Source of the DNA: Polaribacter sp.
GTDB taxonomy: Bacteria > Bacteroidota > Bacteroidia > Flavobacteriales > Flavobacteriaceae
Direction of reading: 5' to 3'
Length of the DNA: 64,000 nt
Assembly (NCBI GenBank): GCA_029238315.1
Contig: JAQWGI010000026.1
Span: 62,001 to 126,000 of the forward strand
Shown: positions 8,609 to 17,962 of the stretch, piece by piece
Layout: each line of letters starts with the position of its first letter
Numbering within the stretch: position 1 is the first letter of the stretch
Notes under the pieces: generated by a model
The model's database searches: none
What the model saw: only the letters and a program-made list of their open reading frames with translations
What the model was told of the DNA's origin: nothing
Program-made: the position numbers and the translations under genes

Positions 8609-9916
8609 ATGATAAAAAGAGTACTACTTACACCCTTTCAAAAATTTGTGAAAATTGAAAGTTTTAGTGGGATTTTACTAATGATTACAACACTTATTGC
8701 GCTAATTTGGGCAAACTCTTCTTATGGAGAAAGTTATGCTGCTATTTGGCAATATAAAGTAGGTTTTACTACAGATGGCTTTGAACTAAACAAACCATTG
8801 ATTTTATGGATTAATGATGGTTTTATGGCCGTGTTCTTTTTTCTAATAGGATTGGAAATAAAAAGAGAATTGTTAATTGGTGAATTAAACTCTGTTAAAA
8901 AAATTGCATTTCCTCTTTTTGGTGCATTAGGAGGTATGTTAGTGCCTGTAATGGTTTTTGTTTTTTTAAATCAAAATCCAGATACTTTTAAAGGTTGGGG
9001 TATTCCTATGGCAACAGATATTGCATTTTCATTAGCTATTTTAAAACTTTTAGGCAATAGAGTTCCGCTTAGCCTTAAAATATTTTTAACTGCTTTTGCT
9101 ATTGTAGATGATATTGGTGCGGTATTAGTAATAGCTATTTTTTATAGTGGAAGTATTAATTTAACTATGCTTTTATCTGCAATTATCTTATTAGCTGTCT
9201 TGTACTATTTTTCTTTTAAAGGGTTTTACTCAAAGTTTTTACTAGTCTCATTTGGTATTATAATTTGGGTACTATTTTTAAAATCAGGAATTCATCCAAC
9301 AGTAGCAGGAATATTACTTGCCTTTTCTGTTCCAATTAGACAAAAAATAAACACCACTACTTTTATAGACAATCTCGTAAATATTACAGAAAGCATAAAA
9401 CAATCTGCCGTTTTAAACTCACCTATTTTATCTAAAGAACAAATAGAAGAAATAGACGATTTAGAAGATTGGACCAACAAGTACCAATCTCCTTTACAAC
9501 ATTTAGAGCATAAATTACATGGTTGGGTTGCATATTTTATCATTCCAATTTTTGCACTAGCAAATGCTGGTGTAGTCATTTCTAGTGAGGTAAGTTTAGA
9601 CACTGCGCTTATTCAAAACATAGTAATTTGTTTGGTTTTAGGAAATAGTGTTGGCATCTCTTCAATTGTATTTCTTGCCAAGAAGTTTAAAATTGTTGCT
9701 ATTCCAGAAGATATTAGCAACCAACAAATTATAGGCGTTTCTTTTTTAGCAGGAATTGGTTTTACCATGGCTATTTTTATTGCTAGCTTGGCTTTTGAAA
9801 AAAGCCCGATGTATATAGATTCTGCTAAGATTGGTATTTTAATAGGCTCATTAATTTCTGCAGTAATTGGTTATTTAATTTTACGCTTTCATAAAATCAA
9901 ACCTATAAAATCATAA
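8609..9916 (+). CDS. nhaA: Na+/H+ antiporter NhaA
   Basis: An inner-membrane antiporter that exchanges protons for sodium and supports pH and salt homeostasis. The protein is polytopic with about 12 hydrophobic segments. It holds the family core ATDIAFSLAIL, and AIVDDIGAVLVI, whose two adjacent aspartates correspond to the transport residues Asp163/Asp164 of E. coli NhaA. I chose the ATG at 8609 (435 residues, MIKRVLL). The frame is open back to 8540, but that segment lies inside the preceding terminator hairpin. The product is slightly longer than the E. coli protein, with a charged cytoplasmic loop near residues 270-310 (KEQIEEIDDLEDW). Confidence 0.94.
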   Translation: MIKRVLLTPFQKFVKIESFSGILLMITTLIALIWANSSYGESYAAIWQYKVGFTTDGFELNKPLILWINDGFMAVFFFLIGLEIKRELLIGELNSVKKIAFPLFGALGGMLVPVMVFVFLNQNPDTFKGWGIPMATDIAFSLAILKLLGNRVPLSLKIFLTAFAIVDDIGAVLVIAIFYSGSINLTMLLSAIILLAVLYYFSFKGFYSKFLLVSFGIIIWVLFLKSGIHPTVAGILLAFSVPIRQKINTTTFIDNLVNITESIKQSAVLNSPILSKEQIEEIDDLEDWTNKYQSPLQHLEHKLHGWVAYFIIPIFALANAGVVISSEVSLDTALIQNIVICLVLGNSVGISSIVFLAKKFKIVAIPEDISNQQIIGVSFLAGIGFTMAIFIASLAFEKSPMYIDSAKIGILIGSLISAVIGYLILRFHKIKPIKS

Positions 9917-10047
9917 TAAATGTTTGTAAAGTGTTCTCCAATAGAGAGGAAATACTGTTAAAAAGTGTTAAAAAAACAATATTTAAAACTTCCTAGCGGT
10001 TCTTTTTTGTAATATCGCAATACACTTAACTATAAGAACTAAATAAA

Positions 10048-11586
10048 ATGAAAAAATCACTATTACTATTAGGTATTTCGTTAATTGCACTTTCTTGTAA
10101 TACAGAAGCAACAAAAGAAGATGTTGTTAATTACGCAAGTTCAATTACAGAAGCTGAACTAAAAGAACATTTATACACGTATGCTTCAGATGAGTTTGAA
10201 GGACGTGACACTGGAAAACCAGGACAGAAAAAAGCTGTTGAGTATTTAAAAAAGCACTACCAAGACTTAAATATTAGTCCTGTTATAGAGGGTAATTACT
10301 TGCAGAATGTACCTTTAAATATTGTAAAAAATCCAGAAGTTAGCATTACAATTAACGGTACATCTTTTACCTATTTTGACGATTATCTTTCTCCAGCTGC
10401 AGCAGCAACAGGAAACATGTCTGTTTCAGATGTTGTTTATGTTGGTTACGGAATAGATGATAAAAAATATTCTAGTTACACAGATATTGATGTAAAAGGA
10501 AAAGTAGTTGTTTTTAAAAATGGAGAACCAAAAGACAAAGCTGGTAACAATGTTATTACTGGAAGCAAAGAGGCTTCAAAATGGTCTAATGGTCGTCAAG
10601 AAATGTCTGCAAAAAGAGATGCAGCAAAAAATAAAGGAGCGAAAGCAATTTTCTTCATGAATGACACAATGTTTAAACGTTATGCTTCATTCTATAAAAA
10701 TAGAAATAGCAACAACTTATCTTTACCTGCTAAAAAAGACGATGCGCCAGCAATGTACAACTTCTTAATTAGCGAAAAAATGGGGAAAGCATTGGTAAAA
10801 AACATCACAAAATCTACTAAAACTGCTACTGTTTCTACAAAATTAGAAATGGATTATAAAAGTGTCGTAGTACCTCAGCCTTCTGAAAATGTTGTTGCAA
10901 TGATTAAAGGTTCTGAAAAACCAGATGAATACATTGTAATTTCTTCTCACTTAGATCATGTTGGTGTAAATGAAAAAGGAGAGATTTTTAATGGTGCAGA
11001 TGATGATGGTTCTGGAACTGTTTCTCTATTAGAAATTGCAGAAGCTTTTAAAACTGCTGCAGATAATGGGCACGGACCAAAACGTTCTGTAGTTTTCTTA
11101 CACGTTACTGCAGAAGAAAAAGGGTTATTAGGATCAAAATACTACACAGATTATGAGCCTTTAGTACCTTTAGCTAATACCGTTGCAAACTTAAACATTG
11201 ATATGGTGGGTAGAATTGATCCTAAACGTGAAGGAGACAGAAACTACATTTACTTAATTGGTGCTGATAAATTAAGTACTGAATTACATGAACTTTCTGA
11301 AGCAGTAAACAAAGAGTTTATGAATATAGAATTAGATTATACTTACAATGATGAAAATGACCCGAACCGTTTTTACTACCGTTCTGACCATTATAACTTT
11401 GCTAAAAACAACATTCCAATTATATTTTACTTTAACGGTACACATGATGATTATCACAAAGCATCTGATACACCAGATAAAATTAACTACGACTTGCTAG
11501 AGAACAGATCTCGTTTGGTTTTTCATACGGCTTGGGAATTGGCAAACCGTGAAAACAAAATTGTTGTAGATAAAGCTACAGAATAA
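10048..11586 (+). CDS. M28-family zinc metallopeptidase, lipoprotein
   Basis: A 512-residue aminopeptidase-like protein with a lipoprotein signal (ALSC, Cys17), so exported. Between the signal and the catalytic part is an inserted PA-like region (about residues 120-250). The M28 zinc site is complete: His301 (SSHLDH), Asp318 (GADDDGSG), the Glu356/Glu357 pair (TAEEKG), Asp385 (NIDMVGR) and a late His in YRSDHYNF. It probably releases N-terminal amino acids from peptides in the periplasm or at the cell surface. It is transcribed alone and ends at a strong hairpin. The start is ATG. Confidence 0.93.
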   Translation: MKKSLLLLGISLIALSCNTEATKEDVVNYASSITEAELKEHLYTYASDEFEGRDTGKPGQKKAVEYLKKHYQDLNISPVIEGNYLQNVPLNIVKNPEVSITINGTSFTYFDDYLSPAAAATGNMSVSDVVYVGYGIDDKKYSSYTDIDVKGKVVVFKNGEPKDKAGNNVITGSKEASKWSNGRQEMSAKRDAAKNKGAKAIFFMNDTMFKRYASFYKNRNSNNLSLPAKKDDAPAMYNFLISEKMGKALVKNITKSTKTATVSTKLEMDYKSVVVPQPSENVVAMIKGSEKPDEYIVISSHLDHVGVNEKGEIFNGADDDGSGTVSLLEIAEAFKTAADNGHGPKRSVVFLHVTAEEKGLLGSKYYTDYEPLVPLANTVANLNIDMVGRIDPKREGDRNYIYLIGADKLSTELHELSEAVNKEFMNIELDYTYNDENDPNRFYYRSDHYNFAKNNIPIIFYFNGTHDDYHKASDTPDKINYDLLENRSRLVFHTAWELANRENKIVVDKATE

Positions 11587-11604
11587 TTCATATTACTGAC
11601 ATTT

Positions 11605-11633
11605 AAAGCCTTCCTCTTTGGAAGGCTTTTTTT
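11605..11633 (+). terminator. intrinsic terminator of the M28 peptidase gene
   Basis: A stem of GCCTTCC/GGAAGGC, extended by A-T pairs, with a 5-nt loop and a run of T residues. Confidence 0.85.
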
Positions 11634-11651
11634 ATGATAAAAAATTTAAGC

Positions 11652-11659
11652 TATATTTG
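11652..11659 (+). promoter_or_regulatory. -7 promoter element (TATATTTG) of the TPR lipoprotein gene
   Basis: A perfect TAnnTTTG directly after the preceding terminator. The leader to the ATG at 11725 is about 65 nt. Confidence 0.5.
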
Positions 11660-11724
11660 ATTTCTTCTAACAATTATTCCTATTTCACAATCTAACATTC
11701 AATTCAAAACCTTAAGTAAACCAT

Positions 11725-12402
11725 ATGAAACGTGTCTTATTTTTACTCTCAATAACACTTCTAATTTCTTGCAACGACTCAAAAAGCAACATAGATTTTA
11801 TTACTGCAGTTTCGGGTTATTATTGGTTTAACTCTGATGAATCGATTAAAATCACTTTCGAAGAAAATGAAATGCGTGTGAAATGGCGTGGTAAAGAAAA
11901 TATAAAGCCTTTAAAAGTTAATGACAGCACTTTTTACATACAGGAAATGAATGAGAAATTTATCTTTGTATTACAACCTAAAGTACATATTAAATTGGCT
12001 GCAAAAAGAGAACATAAAGGAAAAGCGTATGTTTTCAATAAAATGCTTGCATCACAAAAAACACCAACAGCTTATTTTTTAAACAAAGAATACAAAAAAG
12101 CATTAGAAGGCTATCTAGCCATCCAAGAAAAAGACTCTTTAGACAAAGCAATTGATTACAGAACTCTTTCAAGCTACGGGTATCAACTAATCACTGAAAA
12201 AAAATATGAAGAAGCCATTGAATTGCTAAAAATAAACACACAATTACACGCAAAAAATACAAGTACATACAACAGCTTGGCAAATGCGTATCTTAGAAAT
12301 AAAGATACTGTAAACGCAATAAAAACATATACTAAAGCACTTTCTATACATCCAGAGAATACAACCTCTAAAAGAGCGTTAAAAAGAATTACTAAAAAAT
12401 AA
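11725..12402 (+). CDS. TPR-containing lipoprotein
   Basis: A 225-residue protein with a lipoprotein signal (LLISC, Cys16). The middle (about 30-110) is a small beta-rich region of unknown family. The C-terminal half (about 115-225) contains two to three tetratricopeptide repeats, for example EKKYEEAIELLKINTQLH and KDTVNAIKTYTKALSIHPENT. TPR repeats usually mediate protein contacts, and no partner can be named. The csaA-like gene starts 16 nt downstream, so the two are probably one transcript. The start is ATG. Confidence 0.82.
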   Translation: MKRVLFLLSITLLISCNDSKSNIDFITAVSGYYWFNSDESIKITFEENEMRVKWRGKENIKPLKVNDSTFYIQEMNEKFIFVLQPKVHIKLAAKREHKGKAYVFNKMLASQKTPTAYFLNKEYKKALEGYLAIQEKDSLDKAIDYRTLSSYGYQLITEKKYEEAIELLKINTQLHAKNTSTYNSLANAYLRNKDTVNAIKTYTKALSIHPENTTSKRALKRITKK

Positions 12403-12418
12403 TGGGGAAAATAAAAAT

Positions 12419-12757
12419 ATGAAACAAGAAATTACTTTCGAAGATTTTTTAAAGGTAGATGTTAGAATAGGAACTATTATTGAAGTAAATGATTTTCCGA
12501 AAGCTAAAAAACCTGCCTATCAATTAACAATAGATTTTGGCGAATTAGGCATCAAAAAATCGAGTGCTCAAATTACCGATTTATATACTAAAGAAGATTT
12601 AACAAACAAGCAAATTACTGCAATTGTAAATTTTAAACCACGGCAAATTGCTAATTTCAGGAGTGAATGTTTGGTGTTGGGAATCTACAATGAAAAAGGG
12701 AATGTCGTTTTATTGCAAGCTTCTAAAAGTATTAAAAACGGAGCACAAATTGGTTAA
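12419..12757 (+). CDS. CsaA-like tRNA-binding / export-related protein
   Basis: A 112-residue single-domain protein with the OB-fold "tRNA-binding" domain also found at the C-terminus of MetRS and the N-terminus of PheT. VDVRIGTI near residue 14 and NFKPRQIANFRSECLVLG in the second half are family signatures, and the length equals Bacillus CsaA. CsaA has been proposed as a chaperone linked to protein export, while the domain's general property is RNA binding. Cytoplasmic, with no signal peptide. It follows the TPR lipoprotein gene closely. Confidence 0.88.
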   Translation: MKQEITFEDFLKVDVRIGTIIEVNDFPKAKKPAYQLTIDFGELGIKKSSAQITDLYTKEDLTNKQITAIVNFKPRQIANFRSECLVLGIYNEKGNVVLLQASKSIKNGAQIG

Positions 12758-12840
12758 CAGTTTACAGCAATCAATTATTAGTTCGAGTGAATTTATGAAG
12801 AATCAATAAACGTGTATCCAGAACAATTACCTTTTTCAAA

Positions 12841-12878
12841 ACGATTAAAAGATTGCTTCGTAAACTTGCAATGACAAG
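12841..12878. repeat. possible eroded copy of a dispersed intergenic repeat
   Basis: The text reading AGATTGCTTCG...TTGCAATGACA has the character of short dispersed intergenic repeats common in flavobacterial genomes. A related but diverged stretch appears on the opposite strand around 27305-27360. I cannot prove relatedness from two degraded copies. Confidence 0.25.
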
Positions 12879-12880
12879 TC

Positions 12881-13039
12881 TTAATTATCTGGATTGTTTA
12901 AAATTACCAAAGCTCCAATAACACCTGGAATCCATCCACAAAGTGTCAATAAAAAGATGATAATAAAAGAGCCACACCCTTTTCCAATAACTGCCAAAGG
13001 CGGAAAAATAATAGCTAATAAAACTCTTGAAAAACTCAT
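12881..13039 (-). CDS. YqaE/Pmp3-family small membrane protein
   Basis: A 52-residue protein from an ATG at 13039. It begins MSFSRVLLAIIFPPLAVIG and continues through a second hydrophobic helix with LLTLCGWIPGVIGALVIL. The two-helix layout, FPPLAV and the TLCGWIPGVIHA-like motif are the signatures of the YqaE/Pmp3 proteolipid family. These proteins sit in the cytoplasmic membrane, and in yeast and plants they affect membrane potential and salt tolerance. The bacterial role is not well defined. It is a single small gene between the CsaA-like gene and a carboxypeptidase gene. Confidence 0.85.
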   Translation of the reverse strand: MSFSRVLLAIIFPPLAVIGKGCGSFIIIFLLTLCGWIPGVIGALVILNNPDN

Positions 13040-13109
13040 AACACAATTTAGTTGGTATAGTAATTAGACGACGAATTTCTAGTTTTGTTACTAATAAAAG
13101 TTACAAAGC

Positions 13110-13151
13110 AAAAAAAAGTCGCAAAGTTAACAGTGTTACTTTACGACTTTT
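13110..13151 (-). terminator. intrinsic terminator of the M14 carboxypeptidase gene
   Basis: On the minus strand a long imperfect stem (AAAAGTCG...CGACTTTT with one bulge) is followed by eight T residues, 38 nt past the stop of the M14 gene. Confidence 0.75.
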
Positions 13152-13188
13152 AATTTTACTTTTCTTTTGAAACTTTCAAACTGAATTT

Positions 13189-15684
13189 TTACATTTTATC
13201 ACCAAAGAAAATTGCATTCATTAACAATTTGTTAGTTCCGTACCAAAATGCTCTAAAGTTAGTATTGTCTGTAAAAACAATTACCCTACCTCTACCCGAT
13301 CTTTGCACCTGAAAAGGAACTGAACCCGACAATTCGGTTAAGTTCTGCTTAGAGATATAACCTGCCAAAAGAGGATTGCTTGTATACTGAATTGGATTGT
13401 TGTAATTGGTTTGGTTGGGTTTTATAAAAATAGTAGTATTTCTAAACATCGGTAATTCATCATTTTTATACCCAAAATTAATAGGATGCGATAAATCTAG
13501 CTTTGTATTAAAAATAGCACCTCCAACCACCTGTGCTCCAGAACGTAAACTTCTATCCTCAAAACTCACAGCATTGGTTGGTCTTTTTGCATTTTTATAC
13601 TCTAAATTGATAAATTTATTAGAAGACAACCAACGTACAGCACTTTTATAACCTATTAAAACGCCTCCATTTCTAACCCAGTTTTTTAAGTTATTAGACA
13701 TTGCCTTGTCTAATCTTCCGCTAGGTAAAATAATGGTTGAATATTTATTTAAATCAATACTAGACGCATATTTTGTATCTAATTTAGTAAGTTTTATATT
13801 GTATCTAGTATCAAATAAATGCCAGATTTCTCCTGCATCGTAACTAGAAACACCATCTCCAACCATCATGGCAATTTTCTTATCACTTACATTGCTAAAA
13901 TTATTAGATCCTAAGTCCATTCCTTCATTTAAACCTGTATTGGTTCCAAAAAAATGCACAGCACTGCTTAACGCAGTTTCTTGTAAAAAGGCATACAATT
14001 CTGTAGCGCTTAAGTTTTGATTCTGTACCGGAATAAAAATGGTTCCATAATCAAAATCTTTACCACCGTTATCAAACTTTTTCATGGCCACTTTAGCTCT
14101 AATTCCTTTCTTTAAAATTGCATTTAAAGCTTTTGGTGTGTAATAATCATTCCAAGGCATTAAATAACCATAATCGCTTTTATAAGAAATACTTCCTTTT
14201 GGCATTGTTAAATTTGTAACTTCATTTCCTATTTTACTAGTTGCAACACCTTCTTCATAATCTAAATTAAAAGCTAACGGAAATGTCCATGCAGAAATAT
14301 CATAAAACAAACTGTCTGTAAATTTTGTTGTTTTTTGAAACATTGCTTTTACCAAACGACTGTTTTTTTGATTCATAGGAATAACAAAGCTGCTTCCTTT
14401 TTTATACGTTTTTCCTTTTGATGTAAAATCAGAGGCTACTTCGTTAAATTGAATATTATGTCTTTTTAGAATCTCTGCTAAATGATAAGTTCTTGCAGCA
14501 TCTTTTTCGTCACCAAAAACAATTGCTTTTGTTTTTACAGCTTCTTTTCTAGCGTTTTTAAAGAAATCTTGTTGGTATTTTTTAATTTTTACACGCATCT
14601 TACGAGCGGCTTCTAAAGTAGAAAGTGCTGCTGTAAATTGATTGCGAACTGTAAACGGAAACGTTAAAACACCATTTACGGTTTCTTGTGCATGACCACG
14701 AGAACTTGCTTGTTCAAATAAAATTCCGATACTACCATTTACATCCGGAAACGTAGAACCTTTACCATAATAAAAATCATCAAAACCTTCTTCTGAATAG
14801 TAGGTTGAACCAATTTTATCTAATGCCTTTGCATGATATGTTGCAATTTCTTTTGTTAAATCTTGATTTAACTGTGGTGTTAATGGGTTTGTTCTAGAAG
14901 GAATACCTGGTTGAAAAAAGAACGAAGAGTTAGATCCCATCTCATGGTGGTCTGTTAAAATATTTGGCATCCATTTATGAAAAGAAGCAATTCTTGCTCT
15001 TGATTCTGGTAATTGCACCGGCAACCAGTCTCTATTCATATCAAACCAATAATGGTTTGTTCTTCCGCCAGGCCAAACCTCACTATACTCTCTATCGTTT
15101 GGATCTGGATTAATGTTTATAGCCTTGTTTGTATTTGCCCAATACGCAAAACGTTGTAAGCCATCTGGATTAAAAGAAGGATCAAATAAAATAACCGTAT
15201 TCATTAATAAATCGTCTATTTTACTACCTTCTGCAGCAGCTAAGTAATACGCCGCAGCCAATGCAGCATTAGAACCGCTTGGCTCGTTACCATGAATTGA
15301 AAATCCTTGATACACTACAATTGGATCTTTAGATACATCTAAAGAAGCATTTTCTGTAGCAGCAATTTGCTGTTTTCTAATATTTTCTAAATTTTGATGA
15401 TTCTTTGGAGCTGTAATGGTTAACAACAACAATGGTTTTCCTTCAAAAGTAGTACCTCTACTTTCTATAGAAATTCTATCTGAAGCTTTTGCCAAAGCTT
15501 TCATATACTCGGCAAGTTTATCATGTGTTATGTGCCACTCACCTACCTCGTGGCCAATAATAGATTTTGGCGTTGGTATGTTTTTATTGTAAGTAACATC
15601 TGTTGGTAAATAATACGATAAATCTACTTGTTGCGCTGAAACTGAAAAGGCAACAAATAAAAAAAATATAGTAAGTTTTTTCAT
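13189..15684 (-). CDS. M14-family zinc carboxypeptidase, exported
   Basis: An 831-residue protein with a signal peptide (cleavage after VSAQ, near residue 18). The M14 catalytic domain covers roughly residues 50-380. His131 and Glu134 in HGNEPSGS are zinc ligands, with the third His in ILTDHHEMG near residue 246. The conserved substrate region reads FDMNRDW, and a likely catalytic Glu lies in LFEQASS. The C-terminal third contains a class I glutamine amidotransferase-like segment (MVGDGVSSYDAG; NGGVLIGYKS), a pairing common in Bacteroidota M14 proteins. No type IX sorting domain is visible. It is transcribed alone from an ATG and terminated by a strong hairpin. Confidence 0.92.
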   Translation of the reverse strand: MKKLTIFFLFVAFSVSAQQVDLSYYLPTDVTYNKNIPTPKSIIGHEVGEWHITHDKLAEYMKALAKASDRISIESRGTTFEGKPLLLLTITAPKNHQNLENIRKQQIAATENASLDVSKDPIVVYQGFSIHGNEPSGSNAALAAAYYLAAAEGSKIDDLLMNTVILFDPSFNPDGLQRFAYWANTNKAININPDPNDREYSEVWPGGRTNHYWFDMNRDWLPVQLPESRARIASFHKWMPNILTDHHEMGSNSSFFFQPGIPSRTNPLTPQLNQDLTKEIATYHAKALDKIGSTYYSEEGFDDFYYGKGSTFPDVNGSIGILFEQASSRGHAQETVNGVLTFPFTVRNQFTAALSTLEAARKMRVKIKKYQQDFFKNARKEAVKTKAIVFGDEKDAARTYHLAEILKRHNIQFNEVASDFTSKGKTYKKGSSFVIPMNQKNSRLVKAMFQKTTKFTDSLFYDISAWTFPLAFNLDYEEGVATSKIGNEVTNLTMPKGSISYKSDYGYLMPWNDYYTPKALNAILKKGIRAKVAMKKFDNGGKDFDYGTIFIPVQNQNLSATELYAFLQETALSSAVHFFGTNTGLNEGMDLGSNNFSNVSDKKIAMMVGDGVSSYDAGEIWHLFDTRYNIKLTKLDTKYASSIDLNKYSTIILPSGRLDKAMSNNLKNWVRNGGVLIGYKSAVRWLSSNKFINLEYKNAKRPTNAVSFEDRSLRSGAQVVGGAIFNTKLDLSHPINFGYKNDELPMFRNTTIFIKPNQTNYNNPIQYTSNPLLAGYISKQNLTELSGSVPFQVQRSGRGRVIVFTDNTNFRAFWYGTNKLLMNAIFFGDKM

Positions 15685-15982
15685 AAAAATAGTGTTTGTT
15701 AGTTTTCTGCCAACAAGATATAAAAAACAAAAAGTTTCTATTAAATGTTGGTATTGTATTTAACGTTTGTTTAACAATATTGCTAATTAAATGATGTTAT
15801 TAATTTTTTTAGTAGTTTTAGTGTTCTAAAAGATAAAAAAGCCCCTACAAACCGCTCTTTTATTACTCCCCATTTTAGTTTAAAATTTTTTATGAGCATT
15901 TAAAAGTACTGTTATCTCAAAATTAAATTGGGGTAATAGGAATAAAGGTGCTATTGTAACGAGTTCTAAGCAATAAAAAAAC

Positions 15983-16171
15983 ATGAAATTATACACAAAA
16001 AAAGCATTGAAATCGGGAATATTCGCTGGAATAGGTTTCGGAATTGTAACAGGAAGCTTAAACTATTTTGACAAAAATAATTTTGAATTATGGAAAGTTA
16101 TTTTTAAAGTTGTATTCTTTACACTATTAATGGGGATTTATTTTAATTACAGTTTTAAAAAAGAAAGTTAA
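15983..16171 (+). CDS. small membrane protein, function unknown
   Basis: A 62-residue product with two hydrophobic segments (about 11-27 and 40-55) and a basic N-terminus and C-terminus. I do not recognise a family. It resembles many short flavobacterial membrane proteins of unknown role. There is no strong promoter match, and an imperfect inverted repeat (15862-15872 with 15928-15937) lies upstream. Confidence is moderate because short AT-rich frames can arise by chance, although the two-helix pattern argues for a real gene. Confidence 0.5.
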   Translation: MKLYTKKALKSGIFAGIGFGIVTGSLNYFDKNNFELWKVIFKVVFFTLLMGIYFNYSFKKES

Positions 16172-16299
16172 CAAAGAATCGAGTTGTTCTATAAAAACAT
16201 AAAATAAAAAAATTTTATCATGTTCGCAAAAAACTATTTTAGAGCTTTTAAATAAAAAATAACTTTTCTTACATATAATTTCTAACCTATTAATTTGTG

Positions 16300-16307
16300 T
16301 ATTTTTG
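16300..16307 (+). promoter_or_regulatory. -7 promoter element (TATTTTTG), 4 nt from the start of the COG2509 gene
   Basis: A perfect TAnnTTTG with exactly 4 nt before the ATG at 16312. This argues that the upstream GTG at 16297 is not the start. Confidence 0.6.
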
Positions 16308-16311
16308 CCGC

Positions 16312-17868
16312 ATGGTAAAAGAGTTACAACTTCGGGTATTATTAAAAGAAGAAAACATAAAAGATATACTGCTTAAAAAAGCAGCGCTTCATTTAAGCAT
16401 TCAATCCAGTACCATTTCCGGAATAAAAGTATTGCGAAAATCTATTGATGCACGTAAACCTCAAATTTATTTCAACTACAAAGTTGCTATTTACATCAAC
16501 GAATCTCTACCTGAAACTTCAGAGTATCAGTTTCAGTATCAAGACGTATCGCATGCAAAAGAAGTACATATTATTGGCTTTGGTCCTGCAGGAATGTACG
16601 CTGCGTTGCGCTGTATAGAACTTGGTTTTAAGCCCGTTGTATTAGAACGAGGTAAAAATGTTCAAGACAGAAGAAGAGATTTAAAAGCCATTAACCAAGA
16701 CCATGTTGTAAACGAAGATTCTAACTATTGTTTTGGTGAAGGAGGTGCAGGAACTTATTCTGATGGAAAACTATACACCAGAAGCTTAAAGCGTGGCGAT
16801 GTTCGTAGAATTTTTGAAAATCTGGTTTTTCATGGAGCTACAGATCAGATTTTAGTTGATGCACATCCGCACATTGGAACCAATAAATTGCCGAAAATTA
16901 TTCAGAATATTCGAGAAACTATATTGAATTTTGGAGGAGAAATTCATTTTGAAACTAGAGTTACCGATTTTATTATCAAAAACAACAAACTAAACGCAAT
17001 TCAGTTGCAAAACGGAACTGAGATGAGTGTAAATTCTGTCATTTTAGCTACTGGCCATTCTGCAAGAGATGTGTACGAATTATTGCACAAAAAAGAAATT
17101 GCCATCAAAGCAAAATCTTTTGCAATGGGCGTTCGTGTAGAGCATCCACAACATATTATTGACAGCATTCAGTACCATTGCGAAGGAAACAGAAACGAAC
17201 TTTTACCAGCTGCTGCCTACAGTTTGGTACAACAAGTAAACGAGCGTGGCGTGTATTCTTTTTGTATGTGTCCTGGTGGATTTATTGTGCCAGCTGCAAC
17301 GGCAAACGGCGAAGTTGTTGTGAACGGAATGTCTCCAAGTAGAAGAAATAATAAATTTGCAAACTCTGGTATTGTTGTAGAATTAAATATTGACAAAGAT
17401 TTCGCGAAATACGAAAAATTTGGCCCTTTAAAAGGTTTGGAATTTCAAAAAGATTTAGAACGTTTGGCTTTTACTGCTGGAGGCAGAAACCAAACAGCAC
17501 CTGCTCAAAGATTGACAGATTTTGTAACAGGAACAATGTCTACTGACTTAAACTCAACATCCTATCAACCCGGATTAAAATCGGCTCCACTACACTCTTT
17601 ATTGCCTAAAATTATTGGAGGTAGATTGCGAAAAGGATTCAAGGCTTTTGGCGAAAAAATGCCGGGCTATTACACTGCAGAAGCCAATATTGTGGGTGTA
17701 GAATCTCGAACTTCCTCTCCTATCAATATTCCAAGAAAAGAAAACTTAGAGCACCCAGAAATCATAGGGTTATTTCCATGTGGAGAAGGTGGTGGTTATG
17801 CTGGTGGAATTGTTTCTGCAGCAATGGATGGAGAACGATGTGCAGAAGCTGCTACGGCAATTTTATAG
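16312..17868 (+). CDS. COG2509-type FAD-dependent oxidoreductase
   Basis: A 518-residue flavoprotein. After an N-terminal domain of about 85 residues comes a dinucleotide-binding motif (IIGFGPAGMYAA), then VLERGK and the family stretch CFGEGGAGTYSDGKLYTR. VILATGHSA and the C-terminal FPCGEGGGYAGGIVSAAMDG complete the FAD site. The family (COG2509, often annotated as uncharacterised FAD-dependent dehydrogenase) has no settled substrate. I selected the ATG at 16312 rather than the GTG at 16297 because a -7 promoter box ends 4 nt upstream of it. It is transcribed alone. Confidence 0.88.
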   Translation: MVKELQLRVLLKEENIKDILLKKAALHLSIQSSTISGIKVLRKSIDARKPQIYFNYKVAIYINESLPETSEYQFQYQDVSHAKEVHIIGFGPAGMYAALRCIELGFKPVVLERGKNVQDRRRDLKAINQDHVVNEDSNYCFGEGGAGTYSDGKLYTRSLKRGDVRRIFENLVFHGATDQILVDAHPHIGTNKLPKIIQNIRETILNFGGEIHFETRVTDFIIKNNKLNAIQLQNGTEMSVNSVILATGHSARDVYELLHKKEIAIKAKSFAMGVRVEHPQHIIDSIQYHCEGNRNELLPAAAYSLVQQVNERGVYSFCMCPGGFIVPAATANGEVVVNGMSPSRRNNKFANSGIVVELNIDKDFAKYEKFGPLKGLEFQKDLERLAFTAGGRNQTAPAQRLTDFVTGTMSTDLNSTSYQPGLKSAPLHSLLPKIIGGRLRKGFKAFGEKMPGYYTAEANIVGVESRTSSPINIPRKENLEHPEIIGLFPCGEGGGYAGGIVSAAMDGERCAEAATAIL

Positions 17869-17925
17869 TGAATTAATTTTTCGTTAAAAATTATTTTTTT
17901 CACACTTTCAAATAGCACAAAACTG

Positions 17926-17933
17926 TATATTTG
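17926..17933 (+). promoter_or_regulatory. -7 promoter element (TATATTTG) of the VTT-domain gene
   Basis: A perfect TAnnTTTG, 29 nt before the ATG at 17963. Confidence 0.5.
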
Positions 17934-17962
17934 TTATTCAAAAAAAGCAATTGATTCGTTAG

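Noticed and set aside
15862..15937. Inverted repeat before the 62-residue membrane protein gene as an attenuator or riboswitch
   Set aside because: The arms (ATTACTCCCCA and TGGGGTAAT) pair only with a bulge and are over 50 nt apart. No known riboswitch motif was seen.
16297..16311. GTG start five codons upstream for the COG2509 flavoprotein
   Set aside because: The GTG overlaps a perfect -7 promoter box (16300-16307), so it would not be in the mRNA.
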